Positions 1 through 7,714 of a stretch of DNA of 45,249 nt are shown in pieces. The notes beneath the pieces are model-generated. The model was not told where the DNA came from, searched no databases, and saw nothing but the letters and a program-made list of their open reading frames with translations. Positions within the stretch are counted from its first letter, which is position 1. Every line of letters begins with the position of its first letter. Origin of the DNA: Streptomyces soli. GTDB taxonomy: Bacteria; Actinomycetota; Actinomycetes; Streptomycetales; Streptomycetaceae. Position numbers and translations under genes: made by a program. The DNA lies in contig NZ_RJVR01000368.1 in the NCBI RefSeq assembly GCF_003999195.1, positions 1 through 45,249 on the forward strand, written 5' to 3'.

Positions 1-176
1 CGCTTCTGGAACTTCACCGCATCGGCACCGGCCTCGACGGCCGCGTCGATCAGGGCGAAGGCGTCCTCCAGGCTGCCGTTGTGGTTGATGCCGATCTCAC
101 CCGTGACGTAGACGGGGTGGCCGGTGCCGACCAGGCGGTCGCCGATCCGGCGCACCTTGATAGGAGAGGAGGTCAT
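1..176 (-). CDS. neuB: N-acylneuraminate/nonulosonate synthase (NeuB family), N-terminal fragment
   Basis: NeuB-family enzymes condense phosphoenolpyruvate with a hexosamine or hexose (ManNAc, mannose or their 6-phosphates) to give a nine-carbon nonulosonic acid. About 58 N-terminal residues are visible before the window edge. After a short lead they contain a family-typical stretch with GEIGINHNG, followed by a DAAVEAGADAVKFQ segment, the phosphate-binding part of the TIM barrel. The ATG at 174-176 overlaps the stop of the upstream CMP-synthetase gene (ATGA), so the two are translationally coupled. The substrate cannot be read from this fragment. Because the neighbour carries an intact HAD phosphatase domain, a 9-phosphate (Neu5Ac-9-P or Kdn-9-P) product is plausible. 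The C-terminal antifreeze-like domain would lie outside the window. Confidence 0.88.
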   Translation of the reverse strand, partial: MTSSPIKVRRIGDRLVGTGHPVYVTGEIGINHNGSLEDAFALIDAAVEAGADAVKFQK

Positions 177-1369
177 CGCTTGTACAGTTCCTTTCCGAGA
201 AGCCAGGCGGCTATCTCCCGGACAGCTCCGTGTCCGCCGTTTTTGGTCGTGGTAGTCCTGGCGGCGGCACGGGCTTCTGGTTGGGCGTCGGCGACCGCTA
301 CCGGCCAGCCGACGATGTTGAAACAGGGCAGGTCGTTTACGTCGTTTCCGGCGTAGAGCACCCTTTGGGGATCGACCCCCTGCTCGTCGCACCACTTTTT
401 GAGTGCGAGGTCTTTACGATCGATGCCGTGCAGCACGGGAATGGAGAGCTTCCGTGCGCGGGCGGCGACGACCGGGTTGGTCTCGGTGGACAGGATCAGG
501 ATCTTCAGGCCCGCGCGGCGCAGCGCCGCGATGCCAAGGCCGTCGCCGCGGTGCACGGCCACGGTCTCCCGGCCGGCCTGGTCGATCCAGACGCGGTCGT
601 CGGTCTGCGTACCGTCGAAGTCCAGGACGACGGCGTCGACGTCGTCGCGGGTGGGCAGCGCCCCCGGAGCGTCGGCGTCCAGCAGCGGGGCGAGGGCGCG
701 GGCCCGGTCGAGGTCGCCGGGCTCGTCGATCTCCAGCACGCGGTCCGGGTCGGTGCGTACGAGGGTGGTGCGGCCGAAGAAGCGGTGCCCGGCGGTGCGG
801 AAGCCGTCGGCACGCATGGCGTAGGCGGTGCCGGTCTCCAGGAATTCCTGCGGGCGGTCCTGGCGGCGCGGGCGGGAGGACTTGTCGTGGTTGACGCCGA
901 AGGCACCTTCCTCATCCGTGCGCCAAATGAAGCCGTGGGTGGGCGCGGCGGTCAGGGCCGAGTCGGCGCCCTCCTCCACGACGGCGGCGGCGACGCCCTG
1001 GACTTCCTCGTGGGTGATGAAGGGGCTGGTGCACTGCACGAGCAGGACCACGTCCACCACGGCCTCGTGCCGGGCCTCGTAGTCGTCCATCGCGTGCAGC
1101 ACGGCCGCCTCGCTGGTGGCGGTGTCGCCGGCGATCGCGGCGGGCCGCAGCACGACCTCGGCGCCGGCGCCACGGGCGGCCTCGGCGATCGACGGGTCGT
1201 CCGTGGACACCACGACGTCGGTGACCAGGCGCGCCTCGCGGCAGGCCCGTACGGCCCGCGTGACCAGCGGGACGCCACCGACCGGGGCGAGGTTCTTGCC
1301 GGGTACGCCCTTGGAGCCACCCCGGGCGGGGATGACCGCGAGGACGCGAGGCTGCTGACCGGTGCTCAT
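173..1369 (-). CDS. neuA: CMP-nonulosonate cytidylyltransferase fused to KdsC-type HAD phosphatase
   Basis: This 398-residue two-domain protein should activate a nonulosonic acid with CTP. Its HAD domain may also dephosphorylate a 9-phosphate precursor. Residues ~8-235 are the CMP-sugar synthetase domain, with the nucleotide-binding motif IPARGGSKGVPGKN near residue 13, RRQDRPQ and FLETGTAYAM. Residues ~245-398 are a HAD domain with all expected motifs: DFDGTQTDD (nucleophile and acid Asp), a Thr in ILSTETN, Lys in DRKDLALKK and GNDVND. The ATG at 1367-1369 overlaps the stop of the upstream glycosyltransferase; a longer reading frame upstream is only an overlap with that gene. A comparable fusion exists in vertebrate CMAS, where the HAD part is not needed for the transferase. 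The operon with neuB and a glycosyltransferase suggests a cell-wall glycopolymer of the Kdn/sialic type. Confidence 0.88.
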   Translation of the reverse strand: MSTGQQPRVLAVIPARGGSKGVPGKNLAPVGGVPLVTRAVRACREARLVTDVVVSTDDPSIAEAARGAGAEVVLRPAAIAGDTATSEAAVLHAMDDYEARHEAVVDVVLLVQCTSPFITHEEVQGVAAAVVEEGADSALTAAPTHGFIWRTDEEGAFGVNHDKSSRPRRQDRPQEFLETGTAYAMRADGFRTAGHRFFGRTTLVRTDPDRVLEIDEPGDLDRARALAPLLDADAPGALPTRDDVDAVVLDFDGTQTDDRVWIDQAGRETVAVHRGDGLGIAALRRAGLKILILSTETNPVVAARARKLSIPVLHGIDRKDLALKKWCDEQGVDPQRVLYAGNDVNDLPCFNIVGWPVAVADAQPEARAAARTTTTKNGGHGAVREIAAWLLGKELYKR

Positions 1370-2682
1370 ATCTGTCCCCAGCGGCGGATCATGGGGGCCA
1401 CCCGCTGGTGGCCGACCCGGTAGAGGCCCTTGGCGCTGCTGCGTACCGCCTTGCGCAGCGGGCGGCTGATGACCCCGGCGAAGCCGCTGCCGTCCCCGAG
1501 CGGGACGGGGAGCGGGCGGCCCTTCTCGTCCAGGCCGTGCCGGGCGAGGAGCTCGGGCAGGTAGAAGCTGCTGCGCTGCGGGGTGTGGAAGGTGCGCAGC
1601 ACCGGCAGCGGGCCGTTCTCGCGCAGCACGGAGATGCGGGCACGGGCGGCGGCGTACGGGTTGCTCTTGCCGACGCCCTGGGAAGCCACCCACTGCGCGT
1701 CGGGGACGGGCACGACCCCGTTGTCGAGGTCGTCCCAGGAGGCGAGGCAGCCGGAGTTGACGAAGTAGTGGTTGCCGTGGGCCTCGCGGACACCGAAGTC
1801 GGTGAGGATCGCGGTCGGGATGCCGCGGTGCAGGGACTCCAGGGCGGCCGTGGAGCTGACCGTGACCAGCAGGTCGGTGTGGTCCAGGACCTCGCCCATG
1901 TTGCCGTACACCAGCTGGAGGTTCGGCGGCGCCGCCTCATCGAGCTCCTCGATGAGGACCTGGTACGGGTGCGCCTCGACGTGCGTGGTGTGCTCGCCCG
2001 GCAGGCTGCGCAGCTTGAACAGCACCAGGCGCTCGGGGTGGCGGCGGGCGTGCGCGGCGGCACGCTCCAGCAGGCGTATTCGGGCATTTCGGCCCTTGGG
2101 CACGGACGGCTGGACCGCGAAGCAGAGCGTGAACGGCCGGTCGGCGCTGTACACCGCGGGAGGGTCGTACGGGTCGCCGCCGAGGAAGGGCAGGGCGGCC
2201 TCGACAACGGTGTCCGGGTCGATGTTGACTCCCCGGAACGCGGTGCGGAAGCGGTCGGCGTCGAAGGCGCTGTTGGCGATCACGATGTCGATGCCGGCCC
2301 GGGTGAGCAGGCCGTCGATCAACTTCTCGTAGACAACTCCGACATATCCGGTTACAGTGATCGGCCGGTGCGGACGACCGTCCCAGTTCTGCCCGAGGCT
2401 GTGGGCCAGGGCCAGCGTCGTGCCGCCCGCGGTGGCGAAGACCAGGATGTCGGCGGCGGCCAGCTCCTCGTCGTCCACCAGCTCGGCGGCGATCACCTCC
2501 CGCTGGGTGTCCGGCTGGATACCGACCTCGGCCAGCTGACGCTCGGTGGGCGTCGAACGGGCACGCAGGAAGTACGCGTCGAGCCTGTGCTCGGGGGCGA
2601 TCTGGCGAGCGACCGAGGCACCCCACTTCCAGCGGGTGTCCGAGTCGGCCAGCACGACGACGCGCTTCGGGGTTGTTGTCAC
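1366..2682 (-). CDS. DUF6716-like putative glycosyltransferase
   Basis: This 438-residue protein starts at GTG 2680-2682 behind a good GGAAGGG ribosome site. It begins with a Rossmann-like strand (RVVVLADSDTRWKWG). The C-terminal half has a polysaccharide-transferase-like patch, DLLVTVSSTAALES...HRGIPTAIL, resembling the donor-site loop of GT-B enzymes of capsule and polysialic-acid systems. No signal peptide or membrane segment is evident, so it is probably a cytoplasmic or membrane-associated transferase. It is first in an overlapping operon with the CMP-nonulosonate synthetase and neuB, so the likely donor is CMP-Kdn or CMP-sialate and the product a teichulosonic-acid-like wall polymer. 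The family name is from memory of Streptomyces annotations; the donor and acceptor are inferred. Confidence 0.6.
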   Translation of the reverse strand: MTTTPKRVVVLADSDTRWKWGASVARQIAPEHRLDAYFLRARSTPTERQLAEVGIQPDTQREVIAAELVDDEELAAADILVFATAGGTTLALAHSLGQNWDGRPHRPITVTGYVGVVYEKLIDGLLTRAGIDIVIANSAFDADRFRTAFRGVNIDPDTVVEAALPFLGGDPYDPPAVYSADRPFTLCFAVQPSVPKGRNARIRLLERAAAHARRHPERLVLFKLRSLPGEHTTHVEAHPYQVLIEELDEAAPPNLQLVYGNMGEVLDHTDLLVTVSSTAALESLHRGIPTAILTDFGVREAHGNHYFVNSGCLASWDDLDNGVVPVPDAQWVASQGVGKSNPYAAARARISVLRENGPLPVLRTFHTPQRSSFYLPELLARHGLDEKGRPLPVPLGDGSGFAGVISRPLRKAVRSSAKGLYRVGHQRVAPMIRRWGQI

Positions 2683-3073
2683 GTGTGGGCCCTTCCGGGC
2701 GGGCGGTGCGACGCCCGGTGATGATGTGGTTGTGGGGGTACTCCCGATACGGGAGTGAGCTGAAGCTATGGACTGGGCATGAGGCAGGCCTGAGGACCGC
2801 CTTAGCCCCGGATGAGGAGAATCTGAGTGTTCGCCTCATGAGCGAACAGACCTCCTCGGTGTTGACGCATGCTCGACCAACAAAGTGACGTTTAGGGAAA
2901 CCAGGTCTGGACGGCTCGTGTCATGGGTCTGTGACCTGCGACGTCGCGATTGTTGAGTTGGTCACTCCCAGGTCGGTGGCCATCCCAACTACCCTTGCCA
3001 GGCGGGCATATGGGGAACCAGGAGGCCCGCCCCGACGGGAGCCGCCCGCCGTTCGCGTCTACGCTCGCTACCT
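2683..3073. promoter_or_regulatory. Divergent intergenic region with a 17-bp palindrome
   Basis: This 391-bp non-coding stretch separates the leftward glycosyltransferase operon from the rightward GNAT gene, so it should hold both promoters. The clearest element is ACTCCCG-ATA-CGGGAGT at 2740-2756, about 58 bp upstream of the glycosyltransferase start. It could be an operator or a leader hairpin. Local GC content falls around 2760-2960, as expected for promoter DNA. No convincing small gene is seen. Confidence 0.45.
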
Positions 3074-3601
3074 ATGGCGACGCTCACCTATGTACTCGAC
3101 CCCGAGCCCACCCCCGTACTCCTGGACCAGCTCACCGACCTCTGGGCCGACGTCTCCAACGCCGGCGGCGCCGTCGGCTTCGCCGACCTCCCGGTGCCCC
3201 GTGAGCTCGTACGGCCCGAGGTGGAGCGCTACGCCACGACCCTCGCCGAGGGCCGCACCCGGCTGCTCGGTGGCTTCGACGAGGACGGGCGGCTGGTCGC
3301 CACCGCCTTCTTCGGCTTCAACACCCACCGCCTCCAGGGCCACTGGTGCTGGCTCTACACCGTCATGGTCCACCCCTCCCTCCAGGGCGGCGGCCACGGT
3401 AGCGCCCTGCTCGTCGAGGCCGAGCGACACGCCCGCGACCTGGGCCTCGAAGCGCTCCGGCTCACCTGCCGGGGCGGTATGGGCCTGGAGGACTTCTACG
3501 GGCGCTGCGGCTACAAGGAGGTCGGCCGCGTGCCGGGCGGTCTGCGGGTCTCCGCCGACGACTACCGCGACGACATCATGATGTGGCTCCCGCTGACCTG
3601 A
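3074..3601 (+). CDS. GNAT-family N-acetyltransferase
   Basis: This 175-residue protein has the GNAT acetyl-CoA fold. A strand with LLGGFDEDGRLVATAFF (about residues 56-72) is followed by the core YTVMVHPSLQGGGHGSALLVEA, in which Q-G-G-G-H-G is the pyrophosphate-binding R/Q-x-x-G-x-G/A loop. A C-terminal GLEDFYGRCGYKE matches the usual 'FYxxxGF' ending. The ATG at 3074 gives a normal family length; in-frame extension upstream has no family similarity. The acceptor is unknown. It is a stand-alone gene, separated by 63 bp from the following DUF4229 gene. Confidence 0.85.
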   Translation: MATLTYVLDPEPTPVLLDQLTDLWADVSNAGGAVGFADLPVPRELVRPEVERYATTLAEGRTRLLGGFDEDGRLVATAFFGFNTHRLQGHWCWLYTVMVHPSLQGGGHGSALLVEAERHARDLGLEALRLTCRGGMGLEDFYGRCGYKEVGRVPGGLRVSADDYRDDIMMWLPLT

Positions 3602-3664
3602 CCGTCCGGGCCGCATGCTTCACTGGGTGGGCACAAACCACGAAACCGAAATGGGGAATCCGTC

Positions 3665-3979
3665 GTGAGCTGGAAGCCGAGTCCGATGCTCCGCTACACG
3701 CTGCTCCGCCTCGGCCTCTTCGTCGGCTGCTTCGCCGTCCTCTGGGGCCTGGTCTACGTACGGGTCCTCCCCGCGGGCCTCGGCAACTCCAACCTGCTCT
3801 GGGTCATGCTGCTCGCCCTCGTCATCAGCGCCCCGCTCAGCTTCGTCCTGCTGCGCGGCCCCCGCGAGGCCGCCTCGGTGCACGTCTCCCAGCGCGTCGA
3901 GCGCGCCCGGCGCAACTTCGACGCCACCGCCTCCCACGAGGACGCGGCGGACGACGCCGCTCGGGCCGCGCAGAGCTGA
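3665..3979 (+). CDS. DUF4229 small membrane protein
   Basis: A 104-residue protein with a GTG start (3665) behind GGGGAAT. It has two hydrophobic segments, about residues 11-33 (LLRLGLFVGCFAVLWGLVYV) and 42-62 (LLWVMLLALVISAPLSFVLL), then a charged Ala/Arg-rich cytoplasmic tail with VSQRVERARR. This layout (RYTLLRLG start, double transmembrane hairpin, basic amphipathic tail) is typical of the actinobacterial DUF4229 family, whose function is not known. It may be co-transcribed with the upstream GNAT gene. The next reading frame is a broken ligase. Confidence 0.8.
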   Translation: MSWKPSPMLRYTLLRLGLFVGCFAVLWGLVYVRVLPAGLGNSNLLWVMLLALVISAPLSFVLLRGPREAASVHVSQRVERARRNFDATASHEDAADDAARAAQS

Positions 3980-4023
3980 CCCGGCCATCGCACCTGCTCA
4001 GCCGGGGCTGACGGCCCCCTGAC

Positions 4024-4743
4024 GTGCAGCCGGTCCTGGCCGCGCACGGCAAGGCGCTCGCCACCGGCCACAGCCCCTCCCTCAGGCTCAAGGCCGCGCA
4101 CAAGCTGTACGACCCGCTGGTCTACCGCCGCATCCGAGCCGCCCTCGGCGGCCGCGTCCGGTACGTCATCTGCGGCGGCTCACCGCTCGGCCGCCGCCTC
4201 ACCGCCTTCTACGCAGGCGCCGGCATCCAGGTCTTCGAGGGCTACGGCCTGACGGAGACCGCCGCCGCCGCCGCCACCGTCACCCCGCCCCTGGCACCCC
4301 GCCTCGGCACCGTCGGCTGGCCGCTGCCCGGCTCGGCCGTCTGGATCGCCGAGGACTGCGAGGTGCTGCTCAGCGGCGGCCAGGTCTTCGGCGGCTACTG
4401 GAACACCTCCGTCGGCGCCGAACGCGCCTTCCAGCACGGCTGGTTCGCGACCGGTGACATCGGTGAGCTGGACGCCGACGGCTACCTCACCATCAACGGC
4501 CGCAACAAGGAGATCATCATCACCGCGGGCGGCAAGAACGTCGCCCCATCCAGCGCGCGGTCGACAACCGCCAATGCGACGGTCTCCCGCGCCGAGTCCA
4601 TCCGCCGCTTCGTGGTCCTCCCGGTGGAGTTCACCGAGGACTCGGGGCACCTCACCCCGTCCATGAAGCTGAAGCGACAGGCCGTCCTCACCGACTTCGC
4701 CCAGGAGATCGAGGCGCTCTACGCCCCGCGACGCCGAGCGTAA
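4024..4743 (+). pseudogene. Decayed long-chain fatty-acid-CoA ligase (AMP-binding) remnant
   Basis: The 239-residue open frame matches only the second half of Streptomyces long-chain acyl-CoA ligases (~600 residues). It keeps YVICGGSPLGRRL, FEGYGLTETAAA, GTVGWPLPG, GWFATGDIGELD, GRNKEIIITAGGKNVAP and LTPSMKLKR. The N-terminal ~300 residues, including the ATP P-loop (TSGTTG-type), are absent, and the DUF4229 gene ends just upstream. A second lesion lies near 4547-4570. Directly after GGKNVAP some 80-90 residues are missing. The bases there read IQRAVDN in the +1 frame and return to frame one residue later (AATVSRAESIRRF-like), as if one extra C sits near 4567-4569. An N-terminal truncation, an internal deletion and a compensating frame change make an active ligase unlikely. 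Confidence 0.82.
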
Positions 4744-4749
4744 AAAAGC

Positions 4750-4779
4750 AGGAGCCCCGCACCGAACTGCGGGGCTCCT
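4750..4779. terminator. Bidirectional intrinsic terminator
   Basis: A perfect 12-bp stem AGGAGCCCCGCA / TGCGGGGCTCCT with a 6-base loop lies between the convergent ligase remnant and the cold-shock gene. Read on the minus strand the stem is followed by GCTTTTTT, a classical U-tract, so it is best seen as the cold-shock gene terminator. On the plus strand it is followed only by TT. Confidence 0.9.
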
Positions 4780-4802
4780 TGGGTACTACTAGCAGGCCGC
4801 GA

Positions 4803-5006
4803 TCAGACCGGCGTGACGTTCTCCGCCTGAGGACCCTTCGGGCCCTGGGTGACATCGAAGTTCACCTGCTGGTTCTCCTCCAGGGAGCGGAAGCCAGAGG
4901 CATTGATCGCGGAGTAGTGAACGAAGACATCCGGGCCGCCGCCGTCCTGGGCGATGAAGCCGAAGCCCTTTTCAGCGTTGAACCACTTGACGGTTCCGGT
5001 AGCCAT
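4803..5006 (-). CDS. CspA-family cold-shock protein
   Basis: A 67-residue single cold-shock domain starting MATGTVKWFNAEKGFGFI. RNP1 (KGFGFI) and RNP2 (VFVHYS) are both present, and the C-terminus is PQAENVTPV. These proteins bind single-stranded RNA/DNA and act as RNA chaperones. The start at 5004-5006 is set by a strong AAGGAGGG ribosome site; a six-codon longer frame would begin before that site. The gene faces a strong terminator and is divergent from mqnA, as is the homologous S. coelicolor cold-shock gene next to SCO4506. Confidence 0.95.
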   Translation of the reverse strand: MATGTVKWFNAEKGFGFIAQDGGGPDVFVHYSAINASGFRSLEENQQVNFDVTQGPKGPQAENVTPV

Positions 5007-5293
5007 AAGCCCTCCTTGGGCCAAAGGGTTGCCCTGCTCCAGAACCTGCTACTGCGAAGTCTGAAAACTACAAAAGCCTGCGGGTTACATGCTCCGCAGG
5101 CTCTGTACTGCAAGGGAAACCAAACTGCAACTTGCGATGACAGTAGCACGCAGGATCAGCGCCGGGGAAGACCAACAAGATCGGATTTCTGAACGGGTGT
5201 CGCGGCGGTAACGATCACTTCGCGCGGGGGTTGCGAAGCGGTGTCGCCAGGCCCCGCCGCAAGATCCACGAGCGCCGGGACTAGCCTCCTGAT
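5007..5293. promoter_or_regulatory. Divergent csp/mqnA regulatory region with csp-leader hairpin
   Basis: This 287-bp region separates the cold-shock gene from mqnA. On the minus strand, ~70 bases upstream of the csp start, there is a perfect 9-bp stem AGCCTGCGG / CCGCAGGCT (5075-5083 with 5094-5102, 10-base loop) followed by TTTTGTAGTTTTC. This looks like an attenuator or a structured leader of the cold-shock mRNA. The stretch from ~5100 to 5150 is relatively AT-rich and is the likely csp promoter. The mqnA side shows no element I can name. Confidence 0.5.
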
Positions 5294-6145
5294 GTGGAAA
5301 AATCTGCGCCTGATGCCGCCGGCCGACCCACCCGCCCCCGAGTCGGGCACATCCAGTTCCTGAACTGCGTCCCCCTCTATTGGGGCCTCGCCCGGACGGG
5401 TGCCCTGCTCGACCTGGAGTTGACCAAGGACACCCCGGAGAAGCTCAGCGCCCAGCTGGTCCGGGGCGACCTGGACATCGGACCGATCACCCTCATGGAA
5501 TACCTCAAGCACGCCGACGAGTTGATCGCCCTCCCCGACATCGCCGTCGGCTGCGACGGCCCCGTCATGTCGTGCGTGATCGTCAGCCAGGTCCCCCTCG
5601 ACCGGCTCGACGGCGCCCGGGTCGCCCTTGGTTCCACCAGTCGTACGTCTGTACGCCTCGCCGAGCTGCTGCTCGCCGACCGCTACGGCGTCGCCCCGGA
5701 GTACTACACCTGCCCGCCCGACCTCGGCCTGATGATGCGCGAGGCCCAGGCGGCCGTCCTGATCGGCGACGCGGCGCTGCGCGCCTATCTGCACGACGGG
5801 CCGCAGCTCGGCCTGGAGGTTCACGACCTCGGCCTGATGTGGAAGGAGTGGACAGGGCTGCCCTTCGTCTTCGCCGTCTGGGCCGCCCGCCGCGACTTCC
5901 TGGCCCGCGAGCCCGAGACCGTGCACCAGGTCCACCAGGCCTTCCTGGCCTCCCGCGACCTCTCGCTGGAGGAAGTCCCCAAGGTCGCCGAGCAGGCCGC
6001 CCGCTGGGAGACCTTCGACTCCGACACCCTCCAGCGCTACTTCACCACCCTTGACTTCTCCCTCGGCGCCGAGCAGCTCACCGGCATCGCCGAATTCGCC
6101 CGACGCGTCGGCTTCCCGCCGGAGGCGAGGGTAGAACTGCTGTAA
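5294..6145 (+). CDS. mqnA: Chorismate dehydratase MqnA (futalosine menaquinone pathway)
   Basis: MqnA removes water from chorismate to give 3-[(1-carboxyvinyl)oxy]benzoate, the first committed step of the futalosine route to menaquinone. The 283-residue protein has the periplasmic-binding-protein-like fold: GHIQFLNCVPLYWGL at the start, DIGPITLMEYL, ALGSTSRTSVRLAE, LIGDAALRA and GLPFVFAVWA in the expected order. It starts at GTG 5294. The stop overlaps the next gene (TAATG), so it is coupled to the kinase gene. Its partner MqnC is encoded 1.5 kb downstream, whereas in S. coelicolor the two genes (SCO4506, SCO4550) are far apart. Confidence 0.95.
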   Translation: MEKSAPDAAGRPTRPRVGHIQFLNCVPLYWGLARTGALLDLELTKDTPEKLSAQLVRGDLDIGPITLMEYLKHADELIALPDIAVGCDGPVMSCVIVSQVPLDRLDGARVALGSTSRTSVRLAELLLADRYGVAPEYYTCPPDLGLMMREAQAAVLIGDAALRAYLHDGPQLGLEVHDLGLMWKEWTGLPFVFAVWAARRDFLAREPETVHQVHQAFLASRDLSLEEVPKVAEQAARWETFDSDTLQRYFTTLDFSLGAEQLTGIAEFARRVGFPPEARVELL

Positions 6146-7662
6146 TGCAGCCACTGGAAGCGAACGACCCGACCGTCATCGGCACCTATCGGTTACTGGG
6201 GCGGCTCGGCGCGGGCGGCATGGGCCGGGTGTACCTGGGCCGCAGCCCCGGCGGGCGGACCGTCGCGGTCAAGGTCGTACGCTCCGAACTCGCCGACGAC
6301 GCCGAGTTCCGTACGAGATTCCGGCGTGAGGTCGACGCGGCCCGAAGAGTCGGCGGTGCCTGGAGCGCCCCCGTGCTCGACGCCGACACCGAGTCTCCGG
6401 TGCCCTGGATCGCCACCGGGTACGTGGCCGGGCCCGCGCTGTCCGACGCGGTCGCCGAGATCGGACCGCTGCCGGAAACAGGGGCGCTGGCTCTGGGCGC
6501 CGGGCTGGCCGAGACGCTGGCCCATGTGCACGGCCTCGGGCTCGTCCACCGCGACCTCAAGCCCGCCAACGTACTCCTCGCCCTCGACGGGCCCCGCCTG
6601 ATCGACTTCGGCATCGCCCGCGCCATGGACGCCACGGCCGCCGGCGCCACCGGTACCGGGGTCGTCGTCGGTTCCCCCGGCTACATGTCCCCCGAGCAGG
6701 TGCTCGCCCGGCCGATCGGCCCGCCGTCCGACGTCTTTGCGCTGGGCGCGGTGCTGGCATACGCGACCACCGGACGCGGGCCCTTCCGGGGGGACAGCGC
6801 AGCCGTCCTCCTCTACAAGGTCGCCCACGAGGAACCCGAGCTGGACGGCATGCCCGCCGGCCTGCGCGAGGTCGCCGAAGCCTGCCTCGCCAAGGACCCG
6901 GCGGCGCGGCCGAGTCCCGTCGAGGTCGCGCGGCGCCTCGTGCCGGGCGGCGCCTCCGCTCTCGTACGGCAGGGTTGGCTGCCGGCCGCCCTCACCGGGC
7001 AACTGGCTGCCCGGGCGGTCGAACTGCTCAACCTGGAGGCCGCTGCGCCGCAGGAAGCGGCACCGGCCGGCTTCGGGCCGGCGCCCAGCGACTACGTGCC
7101 GCTGGCGCGGGAGCGGGAGCCATGGCCGGAGCCGGAGCCGGGCCCGGAGAAGCCTCGGCGGAGGCGTATCGCGGTTGCGGCGGCCGTGGTGGTGACACTG
7201 GCGGTGGCCGCCGGGCTCGCGGTGTGGCTGCTGCCCCGCGACGGCAAGAGCAGTGGCCCGGTAGCGGCGACGGAGTCGGCCACGGGCACGCCCGCATCCG
7301 TACCAGCCGCCTTCATCGGCCGCTGGAAGGGCGACACGACAACCTCGAACCTCGGGGCGCCTGGAACCATGGACATCACCATCAAGGACGGCCGGGTCGG
7401 GGCGGTCGTCGGCCGTGACCACAGCGTTCTGGACTTCCTGGGCACGACCTACGACTGCAGCGGGGACTGGAAGCTCAGCAAGGTCACGGCCAAGGAGATC
7501 GTCCTCGACACCAGTGGCGGCACCAACCCGCACCCCGGAATCTGCTCCGACGGCTCCAACAACGAACGCTTCACACTCAATTCCGACGGCACCCTGTACT
7601 ACAAATCCGGCGACAGCCTGGCCGGCAAGCCCGAAGGCGACCTCACCAAGTCGGGCGGCTGA
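6145..7662 (+). CDS. Membrane Ser/Thr protein kinase with extracellular beta-rich domain, TTA codon
   Basis: A 505-residue transmembrane kinase. The kinase domain (~residues 15-270) has the glycine loop LGAGGMGRVYLG, Lys43 in VAVKVV, HRDLKPAN (Asp137), DFGIA (Asp154) and GSPGYMSPEQ, so it looks active. A Pro/Glu-rich linker leads to one membrane segment (~342-362, after RRRR). The outer C-terminal ~140 residues contain FIGRWKG, two cysteines and no PASTA repeats; I do not recognise this sensor domain, which has a lipocalin-like beta pattern. Codon 17 is TTA (6193-6195), rare in Streptomyces and dependent on the bldA tRNA, so translation may be developmentally timed. The ATG overlaps the mqnA stop and mqnC follows, suggesting co-transcription with menaquinone genes. 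Confidence 0.92.
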   Translation: MQPLEANDPTVIGTYRLLGRLGAGGMGRVYLGRSPGGRTVAVKVVRSELADDAEFRTRFRREVDAARRVGGAWSAPVLDADTESPVPWIATGYVAGPALSDAVAEIGPLPETGALALGAGLAETLAHVHGLGLVHRDLKPANVLLALDGPRLIDFGIARAMDATAAGATGTGVVVGSPGYMSPEQVLARPIGPPSDVFALGAVLAYATTGRGPFRGDSAAVLLYKVAHEEPELDGMPAGLREVAEACLAKDPAARPSPVEVARRLVPGGASALVRQGWLPAALTGQLAARAVELLNLEAAAPQEAAPAGFGPAPSDYVPLAREREPWPEPEPGPEKPRRRRIAVAAAVVVTLAVAAGLAVWLLPRDGKSSGPVAATESATGTPASVPAAFIGRWKGDTTTSNLGAPGTMDITIKDGRVGAVVGRDHSVLDFLGTTYDCSGDWKLSKVTAKEIVLDTSGGTNPHPGICSDGSNNERFTLNSDGTLYYKSGDSLAGKPEGDLTKSGG

Positions 7663-7714
7663 CCCCCTGGCGTACGCTGAGCAGGTCCGTCAAACCCTCC
7701 GGAAGGGATGCCCG

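Noticed and set aside
3074..3590. Alternative plus-strand frame beginning at 2931
   Set aside because: It gives an Arg/Ser/Pro-rich translation overlapping the GNAT gene, which has clear motifs and correct codon bias.
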